From: Ignatzschineria ureiclastica
Lineage (GTDB): Bacteria > Pseudomonadota > Gammaproteobacteria > Cardiobacteriales > Wohlfahrtiimonadaceae
NCBI RefSeq assembly: GCF_003121845.1
Contig: NZ_QEWQ01000002.1
Span: forward strand, 196,498 to 260,497
Length of the DNA: 64,000 bases
Direction: 5' to 3'
Below the pieces are notes generated by a model that saw only the letters and a list, made by a program, of their open reading frames with translations, was not told where the DNA came from and did no database searches. Each line of letters starts with the position of its first letter. Positions within the stretch are counted from its first letter, which is position 1. Shown here piece after piece: positions 52,463-62,677 of this stretch. The translations under genes were made by a program, and so were the position numbers.

Positions 52463-53764
52463 ATGCGAATGGTTGATATTATCTCTAAGAAAAGAGATGG
52501 GCATGCTTTGACAAAAGAAGAGATTGATTTTGTAATTCAAGGCTATACTAATGGGGAGATTCCCGATTATCAGATGAGTGCGCTGGCGATGGCGATCTAT
52601 TTTCAGGATATGAATGATCAAGAGCGGGCCGATTTGACGATGGCAATGGTGAATTCTGGGGACGTACTCGATTTATCCGCTATTGAAGGAATCAAAGTAG
52701 ATAAACATTCTACTGGTGGTGTTGGTGATACGACAACTTTAGTATTAGCACCTTTAGTTGCTGCATTAGATGTGCCAGTTGCAAAGATGTCGGGGCGCGG
52801 GCTTGGGCATACAGGTGGTACAACGGATAAACTTGATGCGATTGCAGGCTTTCAAACCGAGATTGAAAAGGCTGATTTTATTCGCTTAGTGAATGATGAT
52901 AAAGTTGCGGTGATTGGACAAACAGGGAATTTAACGCCGGCGGATAAGAAGATTTATGCACTTCGTGATGTGACGGGAACTGTCAATTCTATTCCATTAA
53001 TTGCAAGCTCCATTATGAGTAAAAAAATTGCTGCCGGAAGTGATGCGATTGTGCTTGATGTCAAAACAGGTGCCGGCGCATTCATGAAGAGCCTAGAAGA
53101 TGCCGAAGCACTTGCCCATGCAATGGTACAAATTGGCAATAAAGTGAATCGTCAAACAATGGCGATTATCTCAGATATGTCGCAGCCACTTGGATATGCC
53201 ATTGGCAATGCTCTGGAAGTGAAAGAGGCGATTGATACGCTCAAAGGAGAAGGACCCAAAGATCTGCATGAGTTGGTATTAGTATTAGGTAGCCAAATGG
53301 TTGTGCTTGCAGGAAAAGCGGGGAGCTTAGAAGAAGCGCGTGGTATGCTTGAAGAAGTGATGCGTAATGGTCAAGCGATTGAGAAATTTAAGGTCATGCT
53401 TCGCAATCAAGGTGGTGATGATTCTGTTGTCGATCATCCTGAGAAATTACCAACAGCGAAATATCAGATTGAATTACCAGCGAAAACATCAGGTTATGTC
53501 TCTAATATTGTAGCCGATGAAGTCGGTATTGCCGCGATGATGTTAGGTGCAGGGCGTGCGAAGAAAGAGGATAATGTTGATCCTGCAGTAGGTTTGGTGC
53601 TACATAAAAAAGTTGGGGATCGGGTTGAGGCAGGGGAATCATTGCTGACGATTCATGCTAATCAATCAGATGTAGAAGCGATTAAAGAGCGACTTTACAA
53701 CAATATTACCATTAGCGATCAAGCCACTGAGCCGCAGTTAATCTATACCATTATTACTGAGTAA
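52463..53764 (+). CDS. pdp: pyrimidine-nucleoside phosphorylase, Bacillus Pdp type
   Basis: Phosphorolyses thymidine and uridine to free bases. 433 residues. It opens [13 protein letters not shown] and contains [32 protein letters not shown] and [19 protein letters not shown]. As I remember the Bacillus Pdp sequence, long stretches are the same, including DLHELVL and [15 protein letters not shown]. It is closer to Pdp than to E. coli DeoA, but only an alignment can rank them. It leads a four-gene operon; AAGGA lies upstream. Confidence 0.92.
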   Translation: MRMVDIISKKRDGHALTKEEIDFVIQGYTNGEIPDYQMSALAMAIYFQDMNDQERADLTMAMVNSGDVLDLSAIEGIKVDKHSTGGVGDTTTLVLAPLVAALDVPVAKMSGRGLGHTGGTTDKLDAIAGFQTEIEKADFIRLVNDDKVAVIGQTGNLTPADKKIYALRDVTGTVNSIPLIASSIMSKKIAAGSDAIVLDVKTGAGAFMKSLEDAEALAHAMVQIGNKVNRQTMAIISDMSQPLGYAIGNALEVKEAIDTLKGEGPKDLHELVLVLGSQMVVLAGKAGSLEEARGMLEEVMRNGQAIEKFKVMLRNQGGDDSVVDHPEKLPTAKYQIELPAKTSGYVSNIVADEVGIAAMMLGAGRAKKEDNVDPAVGLVLHKKVGDRVEAGESLLTIHANQSDVEAIKERLYNNITISDQATEPQLIYTIITE

Positions 53765-53941
53765 TCGATTCACAATTATCGGGGTTGATTATATTAATTG
53801 TATTGATTTTATGGATTTTATTGATCAATAATCAGCCCTCTATTTTTCAAATCCCTCTCATGATGGTTATTGTCCTTGTTTCAATTGCCAAAAATAGAGG
53901 CACCCATTAACACCATTAAATTTATAAGTAAGGAGTCTATG

Positions 53942-54661
53942 ATGGCAACCCCACATATTAATGCCCCTGATAATGCTTTTGCTGAAACTGTTTTGATGCC
54001 GGGAGACCCTCTACGAGCAAAATATATTGCTGAGAATTTCCTAGATGATGCGATTGAAGTCACTAATGTTCGAGGTATGTTAGGATATACGGGTTTTTAT
54101 AAAGGAATGAAGATCTCGGTAATGGGGCATGGAATGGGGATACCTTCTTGTTCTATTTACGCGACAGAGTTAATTAAGTTTTATGGTGTAAAAAATATTA
54201 TTCGTGTGGGATCTTGTGGGGCTGTGAGCCCTGATATCAATGTTCGAGATATTGTTATTGGTATGGGTGCTTGTACAGATTCTAAGGTGAATCGGATTCG
54301 CTTTAAGGATCATGATTTTGCAGCAATTGCAGATTATGATTTGGTACATCATGCTGTGATGGCGGCCAAGCAAAATAATGTACCGGTAAAAGTAGGTAAT
54401 CTCTTTTCTGCTGATCTCTTCTATTCTCCTGATGCGGAGATGTTTGATGTGATGGAAAAGTACAATATTTTAGGTGTTGAGATGGAAGCTGCTGGGATTT
54501 ATGGCGTTGCAGCTGAATTTGGGGCAAAAGCATTGACGATTTGCACTGTTTCAGATCATATCCGTAAAGGGATTGCATTAAGCTCAGAAGAGCGACAAAC
54601 AAGTTTTAATGAGATGATTACGGTTGCTTTAGATTCTGTTTTATTAGGTGCCGGAGAATAA
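53942..54661 (+). CDS. deoD: purine-nucleoside phosphorylase DeoD
   Basis: Hexameric-type PNP releasing purine bases from nucleosides. 239 residues from the ATG at 53942, which matches E. coli (MATPHINA). Landmarks: [64 protein letters not shown] and TVSDHI. A second ATG sits directly upstream (53939), and AAGGAG precedes both. A longer frame from 53870 is not supported by family length. Next in the nucleoside operon after pdp. Confidence 0.96.
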   Translation: MATPHINAPDNAFAETVLMPGDPLRAKYIAENFLDDAIEVTNVRGMLGYTGFYKGMKISVMGHGMGIPSCSIYATELIKFYGVKNIIRVGSCGAVSPDINVRDIVIGMGACTDSKVNRIRFKDHDFAAIADYDLVHHAVMAAKQNNVPVKVGNLFSADLFYSPDAEMFDVMEKYNILGVEMEAAGIYGVAAEFGAKALTICTVSDHIRKGIALSSEERQTSFNEMITVALDSVLLGAGE

Positions 54662-54665
54662 TGTT

Positions 54666-55967
54666 ATGAGTTTAAGTTTGAAATTAAAAATATTACAGTT
54701 CTTACAATTCTTTATTTGGGGCTCATGGCTGATTACAGCAGGCTCTTATATGGGCGCAACCTTAGGATTTAATGGAGTCCAAATTGGGAGTATCTATGCA
54801 GCGATGGGGATAGCTTCTATCTTTGCGCCGAGCATTATGGGAATTATTTCAGATAAATGGATTCCGGCAAATTATCTCTTTATTTTGTGCCATTTAGTGG
54901 GGGGTGTGACACTCTTCGCTGCAGCTCAAACAGAGAGTTATCTATTGTTCTACATTATTATGTTGATCAATCTTTTTGTCTATATGCCGACAATCGCGCT
55001 CTCTTACTCAATTTGTTACGCTTGTTTTGAGCAAGAAAAGCTTGACCCTGTGATCGCATTCCCGCCCATTCGTATCTGGGGAACAATCGGTTTTATCGCT
55101 GCTATGTGGGTAATTTCATTATCTAATTTAAGTGTAAGTGTGGGGCAATTTTATATTGCTTCGGCTGCAGCCTTCTTTTTGGCCGTTGTTGTCTTTTTTA
55201 TTATTCCTAAGATTGCAATTACAAAGAGTGAGAATCAAAACCCTTCATTAGTGGAGCGCCTTGGCCTCAATGCATTTGTGTTATTTAAGAATTATCGTTT
55301 AGCGACCTTTTTTATCTTTACAATGTTATTAGGGGCGGTATTGCAGATTAGTAATACTTGGGCTGATCCATTCTTAAAATCATTTGCAGAGTCAGAGCTT
55401 TATCAAAATAGCTTCATGGTGACGCAATCGACACTGATTGTATCCTTATCTCAAATTTCTGAAGTCTTTTTCATTCTATCGGTACCCTTTTTCTTAAAAC
55501 GTTTTGGTATCAAATACATTATGTTGATTAGTATGATGGCTTGGTTCTTCCGCTTCCTTTTCTTAGGATTAGGGGATCCTTCGATGGTAGGAACCATGTT
55601 TATTATTCTATCGATGATTGTTTATGGTTGTGCCTTTGACTTCTTCAATATTTCAGGTTCTATCTATATTGAAAAAGCGACAAGTCCTCATATTCGAAAT
55701 AGTGCTCAAGGCCTATTTATGACGCTAACGAATGGCGTGGGTGGTTTTATCGGTTCTTATGCCGCAGGTTTTGTGGTCGATAAATATAGTGTTTATGCTC
55801 AGGTGATGAATGAGCATGGTGAGCTTGTCGAAAAATTGGTAAGTCGTGATTGGTCTACGATCTGGTTTGTCTTTGCGACTTATGCATTGTTATTAGCAAT
55901 TGTCTTTTTCTTTATGTTTAAAAATAAAAAAGATGAACTATCAATGTTACAAAAGGCAGGTGAATAA
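54666..55967 (+). CDS. nupG: NupG/XapB-type nucleoside:proton symporter
   Basis: 433-residue MFS permease with about 12 transmembrane helices. The nucleoside-transport pattern of NupG is visible: QFFIWGSWLITAGSYMGATL near the N-terminus, then MGIASIFAPSIMGIISDKWI, and DFFNISGSIYIEKATSP in the second half. The position between deoD and cdd supports nucleoside uptake. The ATG at 54666 follows the deoD stop by four bases; a GTG at 54648 lies inside deoD. Confidence 0.9.
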   Translation: MSLSLKLKILQFLQFFIWGSWLITAGSYMGATLGFNGVQIGSIYAAMGIASIFAPSIMGIISDKWIPANYLFILCHLVGGVTLFAAAQTESYLLFYIIMLINLFVYMPTIALSYSICYACFEQEKLDPVIAFPPIRIWGTIGFIAAMWVISLSNLSVSVGQFYIASAAAFFLAVVVFFIIPKIAITKSENQNPSLVERLGLNAFVLFKNYRLATFFIFTMLLGAVLQISNTWADPFLKSFAESELYQNSFMVTQSTLIVSLSQISEVFFILSVPFFLKRFGIKYIMLISMMAWFFRFLFLGLGDPSMVGTMFIILSMIVYGCAFDFFNISGSIYIEKATSPHIRNSAQGLFMTLTNGVGGFIGSYAAGFVVDKYSVYAQVMNEHGELVEKLVSRDWSTIWFVFATYALLLAIVFFFMFKNKKDELSMLQKAGE

Positions 55968-56374
55968 TGGAACAGAAAATGGATGAGAAAAAGATAAAAG
56001 ATTTAGCTGTAAGCGCTATGCAAAATGCGTATGTTCCTTACTCAAAATTTAAAGTGGGTGCTGTATTAATCACTGAAGACAACGAAGTGATTCTAGGCTG
56101 TAATGTTGAAAATGCCTCTTATGGTTTGACTAACTGTGCTGAAAGAACGGCGATTTTTAAAGCTGTTTCTGAGGGGCATAGACGATTTAAGCATCTTGTG
56201 GTGATAGGTGATACCGAGGGGCCGATCTCCCCATGTGGTGCTTGCCGGCAGGTGATCAGTGAGTTCTGTAGTAAAGAGATGCCAGTAACGCTTCTTAATC
56301 TAAAAGAGGATCGTTTAGAGACAACGGTAGGGGAGCTACTTCCTTGGTCTTTTTCACCTCAAGATTTAGATTAG
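55967..56374 (+). CDS. cdd: cytidine deaminase, short homotetrameric type
   Basis: Deaminates cytidine and deoxycytidine. 135 residues, the short form with three zinc-site Cys: NCAERTAIFKA (Cys and Glu) and PCGACRQVISEF (two Cys). E. coli Cdd is about 290 residues with a second domain; this one is the short form known from Bacillus and many bacteria. It starts at TAATG, one base overlapping the nupG stop. It ends the operon. Confidence 0.93.
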   Translation: MEQKMDEKKIKDLAVSAMQNAYVPYSKFKVGAVLITEDNEVILGCNVENASYGLTNCAERTAIFKAVSEGHRRFKHLVVIGDTEGPISPCGACRQVISEFCSKEMPVTLLNLKEDRLETTVGELLPWSFSPQDLD

Positions 56375-56418
56375 TCTTGATAAACTGTTAGATCTATCAA
56401 TTGATCTCTGAAACTTCA

Positions 56419-56458
56419 AAAGCCACTAGAAATATTCAAAATCTCTAGTGGCTTTATA
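56419..56458 (+). terminator. terminator of the nucleoside operon
   Basis: 12-bp stem aaagccactaga / tctagtggcttt with a 13-base loop. The T tail is short (ttta). The stem is symmetrical and lies between convergent cdd and lptD, so it can serve both strands. Confidence 0.75.
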
Positions 56459-56512
56459 GTGTAAAGGTTATGGTTATCTGCTATCTCTATCCAATATATC
56501 TATATTGAAGGA

Positions 56513-58801
56513 TTAATAACGACGTACTTTAGGTACAGTAAATCCAGAGATATTATCTTCCCACAATTTTTGGTTATTTTGACCTACACTACCAATACTA
56601 TCAAGTTCAAATTCGACATAGACTTTCCATTGTTTTTCAGTATCGGTCACATTATCGCGATAGTAACGCGCACCCACTCGAGTGGCGACACAGCAATCTT
56701 TATATTCAACACCGACTAAGCTCTCAATCATTTTAGATTCAGTAATCGAGTAGTTATAGCGGCCGGCAACCGCCCATTTTTGGTCTAACTGCCAGAATCC
56801 AGAGGTATCGATATAGTCAGATTTATTATTTTTACCCCAGCGGTTATACCGATAGTTGATGTTAAATATTTTTCGACTTTCAGGATTATATTTCAGATTT
56901 AATGTTGCATTAGAAATACGTTTATCAGTAGGTGACCACTGAAGGTTACTATCCACTTTTAATCCCGGAATAATGGTTACTTCCGCTCTAGCATTGATAG
57001 CAGATTTTTTGAGATCGCTATGCTCTAGATCATCGCCAATTGTTATACGTGGTGGGGTAAAGTAGCGAGTTTGACCTAGTGAAAAGACAAAACGTTCAGC
57101 GCCAGTTTTTGAATGGAATAGGCGTGTCGTCAATGCCATAGTCACTTGATTTGCATTCGATTGTCGATCTGCCCCATAAAAAGAGTTATAGCTGAAGAGA
57201 TTAAAAAAGTTCAGCGAGGTCGGCGAGGTATCAAAAATAGGAATATTGCTCTGTTTACGATAAGGCGCATAGAGATAAAATAACTCAGGTTCTATGGTTT
57301 GAATAAAATCACCACCGCCAAAGAGATGTGTGAGTTCTAACTCTTTTTCTAATACTAAACCTGTGCGTGCGCTTAGAATAGGGAGCGATCTTGTGATAGA
57401 GGTATCTTTACCTTCGCCCTCATTACCACGATAATTTAAGTTGTAGTGGGTATATCTGAAGCGCGCAGTAGTCTCTAAGAAGCTCCAGGGATTACCTAAT
57501 CGATAGCTAATGTAAGGCATAATATCGATACGATTCGCACTTTTGATAGGTTTTTGCTTGAGATGATCATTATCTTTAGTAAAAAAATGTGAAAACTCAG
57601 CATCAAGCCCAACATCAAAGCCTTTTAGATCCCAATTACCATGGAAGAGTAATTGTGGTGCCCGACCATAAGGGGAATATTGGATAATTTCAGGATCTGT
57701 GACGACAAATTCTTGAAAACGAATCTTAGCGACCCAATTTGGTGTTCGATAGTTGAGCACTGCTTCTCGATCTAGTGTGAGCTCTCGCAATAATCCGCTT
57801 TGATCATTGACATCTTCTTGGAATTTATCATCAGAAATATCCTGATAGAGTATTTTACCCGTTAAATTTTTATTGAAGTTGAGTTTTTGATCAAATTTAT
57901 AGGACCAACGATTTTTATTATCATATAGCTTATCGCTGAAGAGCAGTAAGCCAGACAATTCTAACTCTTGCCATTTATTAAGATAGCGGAAATTCCCTTT
58001 TACTGCAGCGCCTCGTTTTGCAATTACGCCGGGCGCTAATATCGCATCCATATTCGGGGCTAAGTTGAAATAGTAAGGGACAAAGAGCGTAAATCCATCT
58101 GATTTTGAGATAGAGATTTCAGGGGTTAAGAAACCGCTATGACGTTTATTATCAATAGGAAAGGAGATATATGGCGTATAAAGAATGGGTAAGCCTAAAA
58201 TATCTAAGGTCGCATTTTTAGCAATAGCACGCCCTTCAGCATGGTCAATTTCAAGATCCCGAGATTTTACTTTCCAGATTTCATTATCAACGGCACAAGT
58301 AGAATAAGTCGCATCTTGTAATAGGGTGTTTTGTTGTATCTCTTTGTGATCTATCTGTGTTGCGCGGCCTTGAATTCGAGATAATCCTTGAATATAGTAA
58401 CTTGCATTTTTAAAAACTGTTTCACTTTCATCAATATAGTGAACACCTTCTTTACCCTCTAATACCGCAGTCGGCGTTGCATAGATTACATTTTTACCGG
58501 TAGACGTGACAACATTATGAATACGATCTAATTGAAATCCCTCACTCATTAACTCATCATTACCAAGATAGATTTGTGCATTACCACTAATATTGCCCTC
58601 TGTCGGTGTGATATAACCACTGTCAGAGGAAGCATATAGAGTATCTTTATTTTTTTGTTGATCTTGAGTGATATATTGCGCAAGAGGGGATATTTGACAA
58701 GCAATAGGTGCCGCTAGACTGAGTGATGGCAGTCCTAAAAGCAGTGCAATGGTAATTTTTGAATAGAGATAATTTTTCTGTGGCACAGTCGTTATGCTCA
58801 T
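56513..58801 (-). CDS. lptD: LPS assembly protein LptD
   Basis: Outer-membrane beta-barrel that inserts lipopolysaccharide into the outer leaflet, with LptE. 762 residues from the ATG at 58801. The signal peptide ends at about residue 30 (SLSLAAP). N-terminal periplasmic OstA-like domain at about 60-180 (QIYLGNDELMSEGFQLDR and GRATQIDHKEIQ). Cys positions are ACQIS, STCAVD and DCCVAT, as needed for the inter-domain disulfides. Barrel with C-terminal strands to the end. surA and pdxA, its common neighbours, are not adjacent. The ATG at 58831 would add ten residues before the signal. Confidence 0.93.
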   Translation of the reverse strand: MSITTVPQKNYLYSKITIALLLGLPSLSLAAPIACQISPLAQYITQDQQKNKDTLYASSDSGYITPTEGNISGNAQIYLGNDELMSEGFQLDRIHNVVTSTGKNVIYATPTAVLEGKEGVHYIDESETVFKNASYYIQGLSRIQGRATQIDHKEIQQNTLLQDATYSTCAVDNEIWKVKSRDLEIDHAEGRAIAKNATLDILGLPILYTPYISFPIDNKRHSGFLTPEISISKSDGFTLFVPYYFNLAPNMDAILAPGVIAKRGAAVKGNFRYLNKWQELELSGLLLFSDKLYDNKNRWSYKFDQKLNFNKNLTGKILYQDISDDKFQEDVNDQSGLLRELTLDREAVLNYRTPNWVAKIRFQEFVVTDPEIIQYSPYGRAPQLLFHGNWDLKGFDVGLDAEFSHFFTKDNDHLKQKPIKSANRIDIMPYISYRLGNPWSFLETTARFRYTHYNLNYRGNEGEGKDTSITRSLPILSARTGLVLEKELELTHLFGGGDFIQTIEPELFYLYAPYRKQSNIPIFDTSPTSLNFFNLFSYNSFYGADRQSNANQVTMALTTRLFHSKTGAERFVFSLGQTRYFTPPRITIGDDLEHSDLKKSAINARAEVTIIPGLKVDSNLQWSPTDKRISNATLNLKYNPESRKIFNINYRYNRWGKNNKSDYIDTSGFWQLDQKWAVAGRYNYSITESKMIESLVGVEYKDCCVATRVGARYYRDNVTDTEKQWKVYVEFELDSIGSVGQNNQKLWEDNISGFTVPKVRRY

Positions 58802-59056
58802 TGCGATAAATGAAGGGAGATCTACAATCATTGTATAATTGTGAAGTAGAATCGCACTTTTTCACAATAATTTCAATTGAAAGGCGCATTAATTTTCCAG
58901 TAAAGATGTTATAATTATAGGCGATACGAAGCGTAAGCTCTATTTTTGTTTCACTTGAAATCTCTTATATTAATCGCCATTACAGAGGAAGCTATGTTCG
59001 ATTATCGAGAGATGCTATAGTTAAACTGATATTTGAATAACCCTTAGGAGTAGTCA

Positions 59057-59746
59057 ATGAATAATTATTATCAAACAAATACCTATAATGGTGTTGAGCG
59101 TCAGGGGATGAACAAAGTATTGCGTCAAGCCTATACTTTAGTTGCACTTTCACTGATTCCGACCATTATCGGTGCATATATTTCTGTACAAACGAATGTT
59201 ATTTTGAATTTAATGGTCACAAGCCCGATTCTATTTTTCGTAGGTTTTATGGTGGCTTTTTACGGCTTATCATTTGCGATCGAAGCGAATAAACGCTCAA
59301 CGATGGGCTTAATCCTAATGTTTGTATTTACCTTTTTAATGGGAATGATGTTAGGGCCTCTTCTGTCATTAGCCTTTACTAAAAGTAATGCTTGGCAATA
59401 TATTGGTATTGCAGCGGGTGGCACAGGCGGTCTATTCCTCGTATTAGCCGCAATTGGTGGTGATAAAACTAAAGACTTTTCACCGATTGGCAAATACGTT
59501 GGTGCATTAGGTTTAGTGATGATTATCACGATTGCATTGAACTTCTTGTTCCTTAAAATGCCAATGATCAACTTGATTCTCTCAATGTTAATCATTCCAT
59601 TCTCAGGTGCGATTATCTTATGGCGTATTAACAGTGTTGTACGTGGTGGGGAAGATAACTATATTAGTGTTGCGCTTGATATCTATATTGCGCTCTATAA
59701 TATCTTCTCAAGCTTACTTCGTTTGATCTTAGCGAGTAATGATTAA
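59057..59746 (+). CDS. BI-1/YccA family inner-membrane protein
   Basis: 229 residues, seven transmembrane helices. The Bax-inhibitor family C-terminus EDNYISVALDIYIALYNIFS is present, and the N-terminus VLRQAYTLVALSLIPTIIGA fits. In E. coli YccA modulates the FtsH protease; calcium-leak activity has been proposed for relatives. It is single, with a small terminator at 59800. Confidence 0.88.
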   Translation: MNNYYQTNTYNGVERQGMNKVLRQAYTLVALSLIPTIIGAYISVQTNVILNLMVTSPILFFVGFMVAFYGLSFAIEANKRSTMGLILMFVFTFLMGMMLGPLLSLAFTKSNAWQYIGIAAGGTGGLFLVLAAIGGDKTKDFSPIGKYVGALGLVMIITIALNFLFLKMPMINLILSMLIIPFSGAIILWRINSVVRGGEDNYISVALDIYIALYNIFSSLLRLILASND

Positions 59747-59799
59747 TGATATCTAAAAGACGATGAACTGTAATATCGTTTTAAGAAATGAATAGAATA

Positions 59800-59824
59800 G
59801 GAGCGCTCTTGTAGCGCTCTTTCT
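59800..59824 (+). terminator. terminator of the YccA-like gene
   Basis: 7-bp stem gagcgct / agcgctc with loop cttgt and a short T tail. Confidence 0.6.
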
Positions 59825-59967
59825 GTTTCTATTCAAACTTGGAAAATAGTATGATTATAAAAAATAGATGAAAAATGAATATAGACTTAACGGGTAAGCC
59901 TAGCAGATAAACTGTATAGTGAACGATATTCAAAAATTAACATTAAGGATCAATATTGGGAAATTCT

Positions 59968-60702
59968 ATGATCAATCAGAATGCAAAAAAGCAGCTATTG
60001 GATCGATTAGAGCAACACTATATCTCACCACTTACAGAGTTCTATGTGGAGAGTGAGGTATTAAAGCGTAAGCTAGAAGGAAGACCCCCTCGCCGTAGCG
60101 TTTCGATGCCGGATAGTTGGCGTGGATTGCGTTATCAAAAAACGATTGGGAATATGAGTGCTGAAGATGCTTATCGTCGTTTAGAGCAGTTCTTGAATTA
60201 TTTAGATCAGGGTGTCGGATTAGTTTTTGCCCGAGATACGCAATTAGAACCGCATCGGTCGATTCCTTATTTTGAATGGCATCAGGAAGATCACCTTGAG
60301 GGGATCAATCAGCTTATTGGGCAGCCCCATCTTCTCTATTTTTATAAAGGGAATGAAGAGGGATTACAACAACTGATTGAGAATATGGCCAGCTACAATA
60401 TATCGCAATCTTTTTCTGTAATTGGGACTATCCCCGCGCCGTTGCAAATAATTCTGAAAAATCATCAAATTCGTATTATTGATAATATTGAGGTTCCTTT
60501 TATTGAGCAGTTATTACGAACGCGAAGCTTGACAGGATTTTTTAATCAAGGGATTGATCTAATTCTATTAGATGCTGATGGAATCTATCGTAAAGGCTTT
60601 TCGAGAACGGAGTGGCTCAAAAATAGTGATCAGCTCTACCAAGATTATTTCAAGGTAAATGCTAACGAATCTGCTGATAAAAACCTTGAGCGCTCTGAAT
60701 AA
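59968..60702 (+). CDS. unrecognised soluble protein, 244 residues
   Basis: I do not recognise this protein. It has no signal peptide or membrane helix. The N-terminal third is charged and helical (LLDRLEQHYISPLTEFYVES, GRPPRRSVSMPDSWRGLRY). The rest shows alternating strands and helices (GLVFARDTQLEP, QPHLLYFYKGNEEGLQQLIE, FSVIGTIPAPLQIIL). Start ATG 59968 or TTG 59956 (with AAGGA upstream) are both possible. The last 41 bases overlap the 3' end of dprA on the other strand. Confidence 0.65.
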   Translation: MINQNAKKQLLDRLEQHYISPLTEFYVESEVLKRKLEGRPPRRSVSMPDSWRGLRYQKTIGNMSAEDAYRRLEQFLNYLDQGVGLVFARDTQLEPHRSIPYFEWHQEDHLEGINQLIGQPHLLYFYKGNEEGLQQLIENMASYNISQSFSVIGTIPAPLQIILKNHQIRIIDNIEVPFIEQLLRTRSLTGFFNQGIDLILLDADGIYRKGFSRTEWLKNSDQLYQDYFKVNANESADKNLERSE

Positions 60703-61900
60703 GCCCCTCAATTTCAAGCATCATTAAGCCTGTTGTGATCTCTGAGGCGGGTTGCTTCAATGTTTCTACGAGTTGATTAATGGATTGTGGTTGAATCAAG
60801 AGATCAAAAATCGTTTTATAAGGATGATCATCCTTAACTTTGGGGACAGTTTTCGGCGACATTGGTTGTGTTGAGTGATTAAGGGAAGCATTAGGTGCTG
60901 TTTTGGGTGTAATAGATTTTTGTGAGTTTTGTGAATTTGGAGTACTTGTAGAGCGGTTTCGACTAGTAAAATGGCGTGATAATGGGGGGTCTTCTATATC
61001 ATCAAGTATTAAAGATTGTTGACCCTGTGGTTCATCAATCCAACCGGAGAGCGCTTGTCGGATATCTGCTGTTGATTCTACTAAAGCTGCACCTTCCCGA
61101 ATCAGTTGATGACAACCTCGTGATTGTGGCGAATGAATAGATCCCGGGATGGCAAAGACATCTCGATTCTCTTCCATACTCATACGGGCAGTAATAAGAG
61201 AGCCAGATTGTGTAGTTGCCTCGATAATGAGGGTTGCTAAGGAGAGGCCGGCAATGATTCGATTTCGCCTAGGGAAATTCTGCGCAACTGGTGCTGTATT
61301 GAGAGGATACTCACTGATAATCGCGCCCCCTTTCTCAATAATCTCGTGGCTTAATCCCCGATGGGATTTGGGATAGATATTATTTAAGCCCGTTCCTAAG
61401 ACCGCTATTGTGGGTTTCTTTTGCTGAATAGTGGCCCGATGTGCAGCCTGATCAACGCCGAGTGCAAGTCCACTTGTAATAATGAGTCCAAGGTCAGCAA
61501 GCTCGGCCGCGAAAAGCTGGCTATTATAGAGACCTTCTTGAGTGGGTTTTCGCGCACCAACAATAGCGATTTGCGGTTTTGAGAGAATCTCTACTGAACC
61601 TCGAACAAAAAGAAGCATCGGCGGATTATAGGTTTCCCGTAAAAGCGGTGGATAATCATTATGATCAATCGGGAGAATGGCATTTCCCTCTATTTGTGAA
61701 AAATGCAGTGATTCCTCGATGATGCTCTGATTAATATGTTCCCGATGGCTAATCACATTTTCCGGCATACCAGCTTCTCGCCACGCGTGATCATTCGCAG
61801 CGATAATCTCTTCAATAGAGTGGAAGAATTGTAAGAGTTGCTGTAAGCGTTTAGTGCCGAGATAGGGGGTTGCATAGAGGGTTAACCACGCCGGTAACAT
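60662..61900 (-). CDS. dprA: DNA processing protein DprA
   Basis: Loads RecA on incoming single-stranded DNA during natural transformation. 412 residues. Rossmann-like core: VGARKPTQEGLYNSQLFAAE, GLIITSGLALGVDQAAHRAT, TIAVLGTGLNNIYPKSHRGL and FPRRNRIIAGLSLATLIIEA. A helical N-terminal domain of about 70 residues and a C-terminal winged-helix-like segment (residues 345-412) complete the protein. Its presence fits the reduced PilN/PilOP/PilQ set. The 3' end overlaps the neighbouring plus-strand gene by 41 bases. Confidence 0.95.
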   Translation of the reverse strand: MLPAWLTLYATPYLGTKRLQQLLQFFHSIEEIIAANDHAWREAGMPENVISHREHINQSIIEESLHFSQIEGNAILPIDHNDYPPLLRETYNPPMLLFVRGSVEILSKPQIAIVGARKPTQEGLYNSQLFAAELADLGLIITSGLALGVDQAAHRATIQQKKPTIAVLGTGLNNIYPKSHRGLSHEIIEKGGAIISEYPLNTAPVAQNFPRRNRIIAGLSLATLIIEATTQSGSLITARMSMEENRDVFAIPGSIHSPQSRGCHQLIREGAALVESTADIRQALSGWIDEPQGQQSLILDDIEDPPLSRHFTSRNRSTSTPNSQNSQKSITPKTAPNASLNHSTQPMSPKTVPKVKDDHPYKTIFDLLIQPQSINQLVETLKQPASEITTGLMMLEIEGLIQSAQGFYQQIR

Positions 61901-62108
61901 TCAAAATCCTTTGATTGAACTATGTTATAGTAAAAGGCAATCGAGCGATATGGATAGGTCGTATCCATTACGAATTGCATCATCTGAGAGCACCAGCGAA
62001 TTGAATGAATGATATTGGATAAAAGATTGCTGTAATATCGAAACATCTTCAAGTCGTGGTTAATCTCTCAATAATATCAATCATAACTATAGGCTAAGGA
62101 GTTCAAAG

Positions 62109-62570
62109 ATGGCACAAGTGGATCAAACAATTTGGAATCAAACATTCGCAACACAAAATAGTGAATTAGCATTGTCTGCACTAGATTCTGATTTTATTGT
62201 TCTCTATTTCTATCCAAAAGATAATACGCCGGGTTGCAGTAATGAGGCGCAAGACTTTAATCAGCTATTGTCACAATTTACTGCAAAAGGCGCTTCAGTC
62301 GTGGGTGCTTCTCGAGATAGCGTTGCGTCACATCAGCGCTTTGTAGAGAAATTTGATCTACAATTTCCGCTTATCTCTGACCCAGATGAAACACTTTGCC
62401 GAGCACTTGATGTGATTAAAGAGAAAAATATGTTTGGCAAAAAAGGCTTCGGTATTGAGCGCAGTACCTTTATTCTTGATCGTAAGGGTAATATTCTCAA
62501 AGAGTGGCGTAAGGTAAAAGTCGCAGGGCATGCAGCGGAAGTTTTAGAAGCATTATCAACACTTAAATAA
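62109..62570 (+). CDS. bcp: thiol peroxidase Bcp/PrxQ
   Basis: 153-residue peroxiredoxin. The peroxidatic Cys is C43 in NTPGCSNEAQDF. The resolving Cys of E. coli Bcp five residues later is absent. A second Cys, C97 (ETLCRALDV), lies in the alpha3 region and may take part. The C-terminal KKGFGIERSTFILDRKGNIL is typical of Bcp. AAGGAG precedes the ATG. Confidence 0.92.
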   Translation: MAQVDQTIWNQTFATQNSELALSALDSDFIVLYFYPKDNTPGCSNEAQDFNQLLSQFTAKGASVVGASRDSVASHQRFVEKFDLQFPLISDPDETLCRALDVIKEKNMFGKKGFGIERSTFILDRKGNILKEWRKVKVAGHAAEVLEALSTLK

Positions 62571-62620
62571 GGTAATCAGTTAATGAGTCTATTAGATGAT
62601 CAGACGATTAAATGATTAGA

Positions 62621-62652
62621 AAAGCCATCAACAGACCGTTGATGGCTTTCAG
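62621..62652 (+). terminator. hairpin between bcp and the FAH gene
   Basis: 12-bp perfect stem aaagccatcaac / gttgatggcttt with loop agacc. The minus-strand tail (tttct) is better than the plus-strand one, so it may end both convergent genes. Confidence 0.75.
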
Positions 62653-62677
62653 TGAAGTAGATATTCTTTGAAAGATG

